Source of the DNA: Heliocidaris erythrogramma
Lineage: Eukaryota > Echinodermata > Echinoidea > Camarodonta > Echinometridae
DNA length: 64,000 bases
Assembly: GCA_025617745.1 (NCBI GenBank)
Contig: CM046855.1
Span: 42,913,663 to 42,977,662 of the forward strand
Direction: 5' to 3'
A model generated the notes under the pieces. The model worked only from the letters and a program-made list of their open reading frames with translations. It did not search any database and had not been told where the DNA came from. The translations under genes and the position numbers were made by a program. This document shows positions 12,160 to 23,796 of the stretch, piece by piece. Numbering within the stretch: position 1 is the first letter of the stretch; each line of letters starts with the position of its first letter.

Positions 12160-12620
12160 ACGGCATACCGGAGGTCTTATCCGCACAATATAGCGGAAAT
12201 GTACAGAATTCGTTTTAACTTTGAAGCCTTTTAAAACTATCGTATGACATTTTAACTAAATCAGGACCTATATGAGATTAAAGCTGAATAGTTGCACTTT
12301 ACTCTCGAAACTTTTTGTCTGGGTCTTACTGTTTTAAATTGAATCCAAGGCGGTAACCGGCATACTGCGGGTCTTATATATCCGCACATAGCACACGGAA
12401 ATGGAATGCGTATTTAACTTCCAGGGCTTTTAAAACTATCGGATTATATTTTAACTAAATAATAATCCATATTACGTTAAAACTGGAGAGTTGTTCTTTA
12501 CTCTCATATCACATGCCGAAACTTTTTGTCTGGGTCTTACTGTTTTAATTGAATTCAGGGCAGTATAACCGGCATACCGGAGGTATTATCCGCACATGGA
12601 AACCGGCATATTCGCTGTTT
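12160..12620 (+). repeat. Two-and-a-half copies of a repeat, inverted partner at 14010-14210
   Basis: Phrases GGCATACCGGAGGTCTTAT, CGCACA, AACTTTGAAGCCTTTTAAAA, CTATCG and AAACTTTTTGTCTGGGTCTT repeat at about 12160, 12355 and 12555. The same phrases appear reverse-complemented at 14010-14210 (AAGACCCAGACAAAAAGTTT onward). The pair brackets roughly 1.4 kb. It could be the long inverted repeats of one decayed DNA element. Confidence 0.55.
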
Positions 12621-13539
12621 TCCGCACAGTGTTGAATCGAAAGTAGGCTCAAATCAAGTTGGACATTGTCGTGAAGAGCATTGTATGAAATTATAAATAG
12701 ATAATTGCATACATAATATACATATATATTAAGTTAAACGTTGAAGAATTTCTCTTTACAACTTGATGTTCCTAGAACATGAACAAATTTAACCTCTTAC
12801 ACTCTCAAAAACCAGGGGCCAGGGAGCGGCTTTTGAAAGTGGGGGTGAGGGGGGGGGGGGGGGGAGCTGATTTGATTTCACTCATTAATGACAATTTTCG
12901 AACTGTATTTTATGAATCGTGTCTACTCAAAAAAGTGGGGGAGGGGTTCGAGGTAAGATTTTTGGGCCACAAAGGAATCGAGAGGGGGCACACCCCGCCC
13001 CTCTCACAACGTTTTATTTTGCTGAAGGGTAATTCCAATTGTTATGGAATGACATTCAAAAATAATTTTCAAGTTTGAAAGAAGAATATTATTAATATCG
13101 TAATTATTTTTAAAAAAAATGATAGTACAAAAATAAACAAATACGAGGTACTTTCACAAATGTTGAGTTTCATTCATCATCAGATATATTGACTATTCTA
13201 ATTATTGATTCTTTACGGAAAAACACAAAAAGGACATGACTTCCAACCAGAATAAGCATATTTCCTGTGAACTTTGAATATGTAATATGCAGTTTCAAGA
13301 TTGCCGTGGCATTCTGTAGTTGTTAGCTTTGATATGTCACCATGTTCGTTTGAAAATATTTGAAATATGATGCAAAATGCTTTACGGAATGATCGTTACG
13401 GAATGACTTATGAAAGTCATTGGGGAATAGTACATGACATTCATATTATGTAAATAAGTAGTTAAAACGGTTTGAAAAACAGATTGAGCAAAATTTGATA
13501 ATTTTTGATGACCTAAGATATCTTAAAACAACTCTCTTA

Positions 13540-13718
13540 TGGGGTGTTGCAAGAAAGTTGCGATTGATTGCAAGTTGCAACTGAGATCGGTACTGACCAA
13601 TCAAAATCATCGGTTGCAAGCGCATCTTCTTGAATGGGCAGAACCTGAACCATTTAGAATGCTTGTTCTGATTTGCTTTACAATTTGCAATTGATTGCAA
13701 CTTTCTTGCAACACCCCA
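13540..13718. mobile_element. MITE, TGGGGTGTTGCAAGAAAG termini, TTA target duplication
   Basis: The left end TGGGGTGTTGCAAGAAAGTT mirrors the right end AACTTTCTTGCAACACCCCA, and the inner TTGCAATTGATTGCAA motif is also inverted. TTA flanks both sides (13537-13539 and 13719-13721), matching the 3-base TWA duplication of PIF/Harbinger elements. It is 179 bases long and non-coding. A second copy lies 0.7 kb downstream. Confidence 0.75.
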
Positions 13719-14215
13719 TTAGTGTTCATAGATTTCATGATTTATGCTAATTTTATTCAAAAATTCATATATTTGTTAACAATTAGATTTTTGAAAAATT
13801 GTTAAGAGTATTGATTTTTAAAAAGGCTTCTGAAGCTTGAAAAGACATTAAGATTTTATCATTAAATTCTACTTTATATTGCATGTTTTTCATTGTTTAT
13901 GGATTTCTTATGTATTCTATTGTTTTTCAATATTCATAAATTTCATCATTATGATTTGTTCTATTTGATGCTATCATTTAGATCAATAATGTTGATTTCA
14001 TTCTTAAAACAGTAAGACCCAGACAAAAAGTTTCGGCATTTGACTTATATGATCTTTATAAAAAGCAACTAATCAGCTTTGACCTCATATAGGTTATGAT
14101 TTAGTTAAAATGTCATACGATAGTTTTAAAAGCCCTGAAAGTTAAAAACGCATTTCGCCCATTTCCGTGTGTACTGTGCGGATAAGACCTCCCTTTTATG
14201 CCGGTTACAGTCTTA

Positions 14216-14380
14216 TGGGGTGTTGCTAGAAAGTTGCAATCGATTGCAAATTGTAAATCAAATTAGAACAACCATTCTGAATGGTCCAGGGTCTGCCCAT
14301 TCAAGAAAATGCACTTGCAACAATGATTTTGATTGGTCAGTACCGATCAGTTGCAACTTGCAATCAATCGCAACTTTCGA
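14216..14380. mobile_element. Second copy of the TGGGGTGTTGC MITE, right end lost
   Basis: It begins after TTA with TGGGGTGTTGCTAGAAAG and contains the same inner phrases in opposite order, including GATTGGTCAGTACCGATC. Identity stops after CAATCGCAACTTTC, where the expected terminal AAG...CCCCA is replaced by ATATATACCCC. Confidence 0.65.
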
Positions 14381-14390
14381 TATATACCCC

Positions 14391-14439
14391 GAGGCTCCAT
14401 ACTCCCCCGGTTTACCCTACCGGGGGAATATGGAGCCTC
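14391..14439. repeat. Strong 21-bp hairpin
   Basis: GAGGCTCCATACTCCCCCGG pairs with CCGGGGGAATATGGAGCCTC across a short loop (TTTACCCTA). A related phrase (ATATATGGAGCCCC) recurs at about 15253. Function unknown. Confidence 0.6.
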
Positions 14440-14845
14440 TGGGTAATGGAGCCAGAAATCTGCCTGTAGAAAAGTGTTATAGCCCCCTCTGTGGTTTAAA
14501 TGCCTGTTATATGGCTGTTGCACTGCACTGCACTGTAGCACCGGCACCGGCACCCGCCCCAGGCCCACTGCGCTGCCACTATGTAAACACGAAGTTAGCT
14601 GGTACTATAGGTCTCGGAAATCCACAAACAGATCCAACATATATATTGGAGAAAGGTAAGCGATTTTCGTGCCATTTCTTGGCTCCTTATAAGCCCGAAA
14701 ATGTAAAGATTGCTGTTGTAAACCTACTTTGCGTAATCATATCTTGATTGTATCATAATAAGTGCATAATGTGGGTTGTATACTGTGCTGAGTGCATGTG
14801 TATTGATCATGGTTGAGTGAATGGCCTGTATGGATATGGCTAGAG

Positions 14846-15205
14846 TGCCCAAGTCTGCGCAGTGCCCATGTCTGCGCACACGCGAAACTGCGCGATTCTA
14901 ATAAAACAAAACACGCAACGAACACAAACTGTTCATCTTTATCATAGCGATAGGTATTCATGCAAAAAATGAGTCAAAATAATGAAAAGGGTCTTATTTC
15001 AAACCTTTTATTCACAAGCCTCAAAATGTTGTCTTTCACGTCAAAACTCCCGAACTGCGTGTAAAATGAATGAGTGCGCAGACATGGGCACCATTGTTTT
15101 TGCAATGTTGAAATGACACGGACACCGTTTCTTGTGAAAATGGCATTGTTCTTGGAACTTCTTGTTCATTTTCAGGTCAAAATCTTAGGTGCGCAGACAT
15201 GGGGC
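14846..15205. repeat. Inverted repeats around CCCATGTCTGCGCA
   Basis: GTGCCCATGTCTGCGCACA near 14860-14880 is matched in reverse complement by GTGCGCAGACATGGGCACC near 15073-15092 and GTGCGCAGACATGGGGCTCC near 15189-15208. The spacing suggests a decayed MITE or nested pair of MITEs. Confidence 0.45.
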
Positions 15206-15578
15206 TCCCCATCATACAATCCATTTAGTATAGCCACAATATCTTTGGGGTAATATATGGAGCCCCTTGTAAACATGCAGCATTCTATACAATGGATATA
15301 GTGTTATCAATGTGTACATGCACAGACTGTTGATGATGGCTAGTGCAGTATTGTTCTGTTGTGTAGTTATAATCATTACATGATGTATAATTTATAGTTT
15401 GAAGAGAACTTTCACTTGTTAAAAAAATAAATTGTTAATTGTATACCATTACGAGCATAATCAAATTTCAGTATAGATTGGATGACCAAGCACGCCAACT
15501 CTCGTATTGTAATTTTTTGAGTAGGCCCTATGTCCATAGAGTACCGAAGTGTGACGTCATACCGGCCAAGTTGTCAAG

Positions 15579-15752
15579 CGCCAGGGGTTAATTAAACAAT
15601 AAAAGTATAGTGAAATAAAGAAATATACCAGACGACTTTGAGGTGTGATTGTGCATCAATTTATAACCAAGGCCAAGAGGGCGATACCAGGTGGCGTGCT
15701 TCGCCACTTCACATTTGCTGTAACCAAATATCACAATAATTACATAATGGCG
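15579..15752 (-). repeat. 3' LTR (by ORF orientation)
   Basis: Near-identical to 20063-20234, with a 3-base indel (CTTCGCCACTTC versus CTTCCACTTC) and scattered substitutions, so the insertion is fairly young. On the minus strand it follows the polypurine-like tract. Confidence 0.6.
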
Positions 15753-17535
15753 TGACTACCTTTTTCTTTCCTTTCTCATCATCGCATAGTTATAGACTGT
15801 ATGATTTATATAACATCATTCGATATACTCTACAGGTACGATCACGGGTGTAAAACTCTGTGAGCTAAAGCAAAATAAAACATTCAAAATATCCTGTCGC
15901 GGTAAAAATTGATAACTACAATGTATCTATATCCAAGTTGATCAACGATATGACGATCTTAACTACCATGTAACAAAATGCAAAATAGCACCAACATACC
16001 TGCCATCATTGTCATAAACATAACTCATCACTATCATTCCTCTACCTTTCCTTATACCAAAAAAGGAGTGCAAAAATTGATATAGATAATAAAAACATTG
16101 CCTGAACTGGTCGTCTCCAGCAAAGCGTGAGAAATTAAACAAAAATTGAGGATGGTCCAATCATAGAACACTGAGAAAAATTGACCCAACCCTACGTCGA
16201 AACACGGAGGGTGACAGACCAAAAACAATTAACTAACCAGATTAATAGCCATGATATTACATAGAACTGAATCTCACCACTAAAGACCATGACTAAAACA
16301 GGCAAATTGACCCAATATACGTAATATATATGGATGAAACCCACTGGATATAATTAAGAGTATTTAACTGTAAATACCAGCTCAGACATCAACTCAAATA
16401 CCCGGTAATCAACTTTACACAGGACAAGAACACTATTTTGCGATGTAACTAAAGGCCAGTGCAATACTAGCACACCGATAACTATTTGATTTTTTTAATT
16501 ACCATCCTGACATCATAAACAACTGAATAGTCATCGGTATCATACAAACTACCTGTGAAAACAATAACACCTTATCTAAACACTGAGACAAACAGTATGG
16601 AGTATAGCCACATACCAATCACAGTAAAAGCATGTGCCTGTCAAATCCAAACAATATACCTGTCGAAAAAAAATGTAACAGAAAGCGGGTAAAAACACAT
16701 CATTCACCGAAATTAATCACAGGCAGAATGGAAAACAACCGTGTAATTTGAGGAAACAGCAAATAATGTATCTTCATGACGTTACATGTACAATACACAC
16801 ATGTTGATCGAAAACCATCCATAAAAATATGTACAAAATGAATGATACATCAATCACAGAAAAATGCATCTTTTCATGTAGTTTGGTTTATATACAAGAC
16901 ATATCCCTAGCAGAGCAACTGTGAAACAGTGTAGCATTTGAACAAACTACAGACAAATACACTCTAGACATCAGTAAAAAAAAATATAAGATGTTTCTAT
17001 AACAAAGGAAACATTGTCACTACATGTTTATTATATCTGGTTCACAAAAAATCTTACCCCCTCTAAATCATGTATAATAACATATTCTCAAAAGACAGAA
17101 AACCATTAAGTGATACCAACACTGTATGAGATCTCCATACAAAATTATACATATATATATAAATTATTTCCTGTTCACACTATAGCTGTGAAATAAATAA
17201 TAACCAAAAAACATTTGGAATAAATATGTTGACAATATCATACTATTCACCACCATAGAGATACAATAATGCCAAAAAATATCTATAGCACTGACAGTGA
17301 AAAACAATATGTATACTGGTCGTACTAGTCAGCATAAATTACTTGTATGGGACTGGGGTGTAAAATAAACAAAATCAAGAGATAGCATACTAGGGGCTCT
17401 CAGAAATGGGGTACATTTACATGTACATGGGTTCTGTCACAGTCACAGTGGATAAATTAACTCCTGGCAACAAGATGGAGTCCGGGCAGGAATCAACCAC
17501 AACAGGACTAGAGTGGCCGCTATTTGTAACATGCA

Positions 17536-19932
17536 TCAGGAGGTAAGTCTGTCGTCATCCTCATATGATAAGCAAGGATGGTGGACCCTCGAGGTTGCAA
17601 TGGGGGATGATCTCGGAGAACCAAACCTGAGGCGAGAACGCTCTATAGATACGGAGTGGTCTGCGGAGTGGCAGAAGATCTGGTCACCAGGTCTGCAAAG
17701 CTCTTTTCCCGGGGCAGACAGATCAGCAGGACCATGCTCAGTAGCGGCATGGGGCTGGTCTGGTGGACGAGTACAACGGAGCTCTCCTATGGGGATGGAC
17801 AGATCAGCAGGACCATGCCCAGTAGCAGCATGGGGCTGGTCTGGCGGACGAGTAACTTCAGCAGCGCAGAATGAACGGCAATCTCGGCCGTTTGACGGAC
17901 GAGACCGAGGGGTCAGATCAGGCATGATGGAACTGATATGAAGGACGGTACCGAACGGACCGCTAACCGATCGTGGGCAACCAGATAATGCGACAGTTGG
18001 AGAAAGCACATTCGGATACGGTGGCGATTTCACGATCACGCAACATCTGATTCGCGAAGGTGGACTTAATTGCACCGGTAAGGAACCACCATCGATATCT
18101 ACATCTGACGGACACAATGGAGGCGGAACGATTCTTCCATTGCTAAGTGCGCAGCTGTTATTCGCAGAGACCGACTGCTCCGGATTGGTCAATAGCGCAA
18201 TGGACACAGTACCAACACTTCTGACAGTGTCTATAGACGAATCATGAGGCATCACAGTACCTCCAAGATCAATGATGCGGTCGCCACAGAAGCAGCGATC
18301 CAGCAGCACTGCATCGGACAAAGTCACTTTAGACAAAATGGTCACATCAGGCAAATTCATCGGACCATGGTCCGGACCAGAACTAAGTCAACAGACTGTA
18401 AAATAACTGACAGACATATCAGCAGGGGGACGATCCCCAATCACAGAGGATTCGATAAAGGAATCCACACCAGGAAGTGAAGAACGCAACTCTCTAACTG
18501 GAGTGCGAGACATACACCTAGAATGAACAAAGGCACAACTGTCCTCACAGTCAAGCTGACAATCATGTTCAACAGTGTGACCTCTACTAGGCCTACCACC
18601 ACCTGTGGAGACTACTGATGGAAAATACGACTGACCAGGGTTATCCTCAACAGCAAGAGAGCACACTGCTGTATGATCTATAAATAATTTGGACCGACCA
18701 ACTTCGGTATGACCATTTACATCTACATGTAAGACATTCTCATCGTATATCACATGATCCTTGTTTGTTCGTCTCGCATTACCTATGTCTGTTCCGTGAT
18801 CCACATCTGTTTTGCGATCAATATTCACACGATCTCCACAAGTCTCTACTCCAATGTCTTCACTCTCACTTGTCTCATATCCATCATCTCTATGGTCAAC
18901 ATTCAACTGTGTCACATCTACACCTATGTTAATCTCTATTCCAGGAATCACACTCTCATTTATCTTATGTATTTCATCTCCTACATCTCTGTTCCCATGT
19001 GAAACACAGTGATCCAAACCAGAAATCATTCCATGGTCTTCACCTACTTCACCATCTTCATTCTCTACCATGTCATGATTGTCTTCATCACTAGCCATCG
19101 ATTCACAATCCTCACTTCTTGCACATGCATTGTACATGTATTCATCTACTACTGCATTTGTATTCCCTAATGTATGTCTATCATAATCATGAGTATCAAT
19201 CACACAATTGCTCACATTCACCTCATCTCTCTCATCTCTGATACCTTTGTTGCTAAAGGGATTGCATTCAATCAACCCTACGGTATCATTCCCATTCATG
19301 TCTTCATCACCATGAACGCACGAGAGAGACAAGGCAGACACAGGCTGAGGGAATAAATCATAAGAGTATGCAACATCATCGCCAAACATGATCTGTTGCT
19401 TGGAGGGGCGGACTGACACATCATTCTGCTCCATGAAGGGAGCACCAGCAATGACATCACAAGAATCATCTACCAAGGAACCATTGTGGACTACCACACC
19501 ATCAAACAAAAGCTCACACCCGTCAATCAACAACGTGAACTGGGTCAGACCAACAATCCGGGTCTGATCGACAAGACTAGTTACCAAAACATTACCATCA
19601 AAACTATAATCTCAGAATCCAAACTCATCCACAAGAACATCTAATCCAAAATAATCAGCAGCAGACTCTTTGATAAGATTGATTTGTGACTCACTCTTCA
19701 ATTCAACAGAAATTTCCAAATTCTCTCTAGTACAAGCAACAAAACACGGTTTACGAACAATCTGCTCTCTTGCAGAGGACTGACGCAAATATAATTGCGA
19801 AGACCTGCTAGTCGGACGCCGGCACTTCGGCATAAGCGCCCCGACTGCCGCGGCGGTCAGCGCGGCCTTAGCCATGGTTTCCCTGAGTGTCTTATCACAC
19901 ATCTCTCTGTGTGTATGTATGGGGCTACACAA
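17536..19932 (-). pseudogene. LTR-element polyprotein with protease-like domain and two in-frame TGA codons
   Basis: Three frames (19612-19932, 18388-19587, 17536-18360) lie in one register. Only TGA codons at 19612-19614 and 18388-18390 separate them, giving roughly 800 codons. The first TGA falls inside a retropepsin-like region: ELKSESQINLIKESAADYFG before it and DVIAGAPFMEQNDVSVRP after it, the latter matching the C-terminal flank of pol proteases. The catalytic D-S/T-G is replaced by KSES, so proteolysis is unlikely. The rest is low-complexity Asp/His/Val-rich sequence and a segment with the internal duplication RPPDQPHAAT. No RT is present. Stop readthrough or decay are both possible. 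Confidence 0.55.
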
Positions 19933-20062
19933 ATCAATGTCCTAGGACTACCTCTCGTCTGACACCGATATTTACACGGCACGCCCGGCCCCTATTTTGA
20001 GGGTTTATTTCTGTAAATGGCTAAGTAACTCGATGGGTAGGAATCAGACCTAGCTGCCACCA

Positions 20063-20234
20063 CGCCAGGGGTTAATTAAACAATAAAAATATAGTGAAAT
20101 AAAGAAATATACCAGACGACTTTGAGGTGTGATTGTGCATCAATTTATAACCAAGGCCAAGAGGGCGATACCAGGTGGCGTGCTTCCACTTCACATTTGC
20201 TGTAAACAAATATCACAATAATTACATAATGGCG
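20063..20234 (-). repeat. 5' LTR (by ORF orientation)
   Basis: Partner of 15579-15752. On the minus strand the sequence just after it reads TGGTGGCAGCTAGG, a possible primer-binding site beginning with the usual TGG. Confidence 0.6.
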
Positions 20235-20803
20235 AAGGTTGCTGGTTCTAAACAATTTTGTGCTAAACAATGGCGTGGTGATCACACCAGCGCCAAACAC
20301 TGAAATTGCCCACACCAGCCCGTTGCTCGCATGACTTCGCGGTGAACCTCATGCGCGGGCTCTGTTGTTTGGAACCAGTATCCTGGACGACGAGCGAATA
20401 TGACGTCAGCACTTCGGTACTCTATTGTACATGTCATTATATGTACTGTACATATAGATGCATGTGCATGATCAATTCTGTAGTTTTAATTTTTATTTAT
20501 GCCAATTAAATATTTTTTAACAATATTTTTTCATGTTACATGTATAGGACCTACAGCTGGCAGCCTGGCTATCGAACATGATCGTTATTGAATGTAAATT
20601 ATAGGCCTGCTTTATTTTTGTATAAATATTTTTGTACAATTTTAGCATTGAATATTTCTAAAATAATTTCACATTTTTCTGACTTGTAAACATTTTTTTA
20701 GCTAATATTGATCACTTTGTAGGCCTACAGTTTTATTTCATTATTTTATCTGTATAATTTAGGTCCATATTAATTATTTTCAATTTTGTTTTTGCTGTTG
20801 CAG

Positions 20804-21082
20804 ATGGGGAGACGTTATCAGCGGAAGAGTGACCGAGCGAATTGGGATGTTGAAGTAATGGAAACTGCTCTAGAGGCTGTCAGACAGAGGGGGATGGGAG
20901 TGAAGACGGCTGCGAAGCAATTCAATGTTCCTGAAACAACATTACGCAGGAAAGTGAAGAATGCAAATGCCACTGCGAAGCAGGCTTTGGGACGCAAACC
21001 GACTTTGACGTTGGAGTATGAAGATATGTTGGTCGCCAAGTTGAAGCAAATGGAGTCAAATGGATTTGGTTTACACCCACAG
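20804..21082 (+). CDS. pogo/Tigger-like transposase, exon 1 (DNA-binding HTH)
   Basis: This 93-codon exon starts at an ATG directly after a TTGCAG acceptor-like sequence and ends at a CAG/GTATTT donor. It encodes a psq/CENP-B-type helix-turn-helix: MGRRYQRKSDRANWDVEVME, then GMGVKTAAKQFNVPETTLRR, which in pogo-family transposases binds the element's terminal repeats. The first AG could mean that a 5' exon precedes it. Downstream pieces are at 21437-21604, 22173-22196 and 35101-36534. Exon phase matches (0/0). Whether this is a transposon copy or a once-domesticated gene cannot be told, because its own inverted termini were not found. Confidence 0.75.
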
Positions 21083-21436
21083 GTATTTATGTTAATACCA
21101 TACTACTTTTAAAATGTTGATATAAATAAATTCAGGAATTAAAAAACAAATGAAGCAATCAATTTTATTCAATACTCATAATATTACCATTCATTATGAA
21201 GATATTTTCACTTATTTGTGTACATGTTCCTAACTGGTACATAGCCACATGTGGCCTATTTAGCAATTTAATATGAGAACATTGATCATCTACATGTTCA
21301 TGGTAGGCTCATGTACAATCTAATATTGATACTAGATGATAACTAAGCTGTGTTATTTTTATTATTGGATTGAATGTATGATTACTGTGGAAAAAAAAAT
21401 CAGAAGAGTTACCAGAACTTAACATTTATTGTACAG

Positions 21437-21604
21437 GATTTATGTGTACTGGCCTTTGAATTTGCTGAGAGAAATGGGCTGCAACACAACTTCAACAAAG
21501 AGAAGAAACAAGCAGGATATGACTGGATGTGTGGCTTTATGAAACGTCATCCAGACATCTCTCTCAGAAAAGCTGAAGGTTTGTCATGTGCCAGAGCCAT
21601 GAGT
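21437..21604 (+). pseudogene. pogo/Tigger-like transposase, exon 2 first part
   Basis: The exon follows a TGTACAG acceptor in phase 0 with exon 1. It encodes the second DNA-binding (CENP-B/Tc5) module: DLCVLAFEFAERNGLQHNF, then YDWMCGFMKRHPDISLRKAE, ending GLSCARAMS. At 21604 it is cut by a 560-bp element whose target duplication (CCATGAGT) encodes part of the break. Translation then runs into a stop at 21682. The frame resumes exactly after the duplicate CCATGAGT at 22165-22172. Confidence 0.75.
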
Positions 21605-22164
21605 CCCAGGGGGGGTCACTCACCACATTATGTGCTACGCACGCGCGTCCACACCCTTAATGGCGTATCGCGTGAGGTCTAATTTGCACCTCTATACAGC
21701 GTCACATCAGAAAAACATACCCTAAATGGCGTCAACACGCTCATCACTCCATCCAAAAATACCCTAAGTGGTGTATAAATTATCAAGGTACCAAGTACAA
21801 TACCCTTAATGGCGTTTGAAATAAATAACCCCAATTAAACAGGCAGCAACAAAATAAGACTTCTACAGTTTGAACAGAGAAACATGATTTACTAACATTT
21901 CTTTTGTCACAGAAAGACTATGATTTCTTTGATTATCGTTTACTCAAATAAGTAGGAGACATGTTTCCTTGATTTTGATTTTGTACCCTAAATGTCGGAT
22001 TTGAAATTTGTGAAATGGTACTCTAAACGGCGATTGAAGTTGAAAAACACCCCTTTTTTAAGGAAAACGTCGACGACGCCTTAAACCTGATAAAAACAGA
22101 CCCTTTTCGATGTTTTTTGTGGACGAGCGTGGGTAGCACATAATGTGGTGAGTGACCCCCCGGG
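21605..22164. mobile_element. hAT-like non-autonomous element, 8-bp target duplication
   Basis: The perfect 8-base duplication CCATGAGT flanks it (21597-21604 and 22165-22172). The termini are inverted repeats: CCCAGGGGGGGTCACTCACC on the left, and GGTGAGTGACCCCCCGGG on the right, with homology continuing through ACATTATGTGCTAC. An 8-base duplication with C/G-rich ends is typical of the hAT superfamily. The interior carries short phrases TACCCTAAATGGCG in several variants. No transposase is encoded. Its removal restores the transposase frame, so the insertion is unambiguous. Confidence 0.85.
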
Positions 22165-22172
22165 CCATGAGT

Positions 22173-22196
22173 ATGAACCCAACTACTGTGCAGAAT
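22173..22196 (+). pseudogene. pogo/Tigger-like transposase, eight-codon stub
   Basis: After the hAT-like element the transposase frame resumes as MNPTTVQN, a segment that in related transposases leads toward the DDE domain. It stops abruptly at 22196, where the sequence turns into the inverted terminus of the 12.9-kb insert. The next in-frame transposase codon (GGG of GKYFDMLEEV) is at 35101. Confidence 0.65.
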
Positions 22197-22209
22197 TTAC
22201 AAAAAAAAT

Positions 22210-23760
22210 TGTATGGTATAGCTCTATGGTAGATGATTGCTCTATGGTATACCATATAGTGTAGATAATATGGTGGGGATAAAGTATGGTAGATGCTTGT
22301 TCTATGGTATATCATATGGTCTAGATACATGGTGAGTAGATTGCATATGGTACATCTGTATGGCAGACGCATGTTCTATGGTATACTACATGGTGTAAAT
22401 ATATGGTGAGTAGAATGCATTATGGTACATCTGTATGGTAGATGCTTGTTCTATGGTATACATGTACCACATGGTGTAAATATATGGTGAGGATGAATAT
22501 GGTACATCTGTAAGGTACATGTAGATGTTTGTTCTATGGTATACCACATGGCTATTATGGTGAGTAGATCGCGTATGGTACATCTGTATGGTAGATGCTT
22601 GTTCTATGGTATACCACATGGCTTATGGTGAGTAGATCGCGTATGGTACATCTGTATGGTAGATGCTTGTTCTATGGTATACCACGTGGCTATTATGGTG
22701 AGTAGATCGCGTATGGTACATGTGTATGGTAGATGCTTGTTCTATGGTATACCACATGGCTTATGGTGAGTAGATCGCGTATGGTACATCTGTATGGTAG
22801 ATGCTTGTTCTATGGTATACCACGTGGCTATGGTATACCACGTGGCTATTATGGTGAGTAGATCGCGTATGGTACATGTGTATGGTAGATGCTTGTTCTA
22901 TGGTATACCACATGGCTTATGGTGAGTAGATCGCGTATGGTACATCTGTATGGTAGATGCTTGTTCTATGGTATACCACGTGGCTATTATGGTGAGTAGA
23001 TCGCGTATGGTACATGTGTATGGTAGATGCTTGTTCTATGGTATACCACATGGCTTATGGTGAGTAGATCGCGTATGGTACATCTGTATGGTAGATGCTT
23101 GTTCTATGGTATACCACGTGGCTATTATGGTGAGTAGATCGCGTATGGTATGGTAGATGCTTGTTCTATGGTATACCACATGGCTATTATGGTGAGTTGA
23201 TCACGTATGGTACATATGTATGGTAGATGCTTGTTCTATAGTATACCACATGGCTATTATGGTGAGTAGATCGCGTATGGTATCTGTATGGTAGATGCTT
23301 GTTCTATGGTATACCACGTGGCTATTATGGTGAGTAGATCGCGTATGGTATATCTGTATGGTAGATGCTTGTTCTATGGTATACCACATGGCTATTATGG
23401 TGGGTAGATCGCATATGGTACATCTGTATGGTAGATGCTTGTTCTACAATATTATGGTGTAGAATATGGTGCACAGATTGTATATGGTACATCTATGTGA
23501 TAGATGCTACTTCTATGGTCTACCATATTATAAATTAATTATAGTGAGCAGTATGTATATGGTACATCTCTATGGTAGATGCATGCATGCTTGTTCTATG
23601 GTTTCCCATATGGTGTAGATTATTGTGGTGAATATTGTATATGGTACATCTATATGGTAGATGCTACTTGTATAGTCTACCATATGGTGAAAATAAATAG
23701 TGAGCAGTAGGTTTTATGTATAATGGTACATCTATATGGTAAAGATGCTATAACGTGTAG
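22210..23760. repeat. Minisatellite, about 65-bp units of TATGGTAGATG type
   Basis: Units read TATGGTACATCTGTATGGTA, GATGCTTGTTCTATGGTATA, CCACATGGCTATTATGGTGA and GTAGATCGCG. They are about 65-70 bases long, some fifteen copies, most regular between 22540 and 23400 and decaying at both edges. Copies alternate in CACATGG/CACGTGG and CTTAT/CTATTAT variants, which points to two-unit higher-order expansion. No spacers as in CRISPR; no coding function. Confidence 0.85.
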
Positions 23761-23796
23761 TCTTTTGTTTGGTGTCCTGTTTTAGTAATTATTCAA

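Larger units (their letters stand above)
15579..20234 (-). mobile_element. Degenerate LTR retroelement, 4.66 kb
   Basis: Direct repeats of 172-174 bases (15579-15752 and 20063-20234) bracket a minus-strand coding region. A purine-rich tract (GAGAAAGGAAAGAAAAAGG on the minus strand) lies directly before the downstream repeat, as expected of a polypurine tract. The repeat contains a TTATAAAT box. Only a protease-like domain is recognisable and there is no reverse transcriptase or integrase, so the element would depend on others. About 1.8 kb of A-rich non-coding sequence separates the ORF from the 3' LTR. LTR status is inferred from the repeats, purine tract and domain together. Confidence 0.65.
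15539..20422. mobile_element. TA-flanked MITE split by an LTR element
   Basis: The left end GAGTACCGAAGTGTGACGTC (from 15539) mirrors the right end GACGTCAGCACTTCGGTACTC (to 20422). Both sides carry a TA (15537-15538 and 20423-20424), as in Tc1/mariner-type MITEs. Without the LTR element inside, it would be about 230 bases long and non-coding. The insertion lies just upstream of the pogo transposase gene. Confidence 0.65.

Noticed and set aside
14169-14747. 192-residue ORF
   Set aside because: It runs across a MITE, a hairpin and unrelated sequence, with no domain and no splice or homology support.
18754-19012. Plus-strand ORFs rich in Ile/Ser/Cys
   Set aside because: They are complements of the Asp/His/Val-rich low-complexity region of the LTR-element frame.
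22210-23760. CRISPR-like array
   Set aside because: Units are contiguous without unique spacers, differ gradually, and occur in an animal genome. It is a minisatellite.
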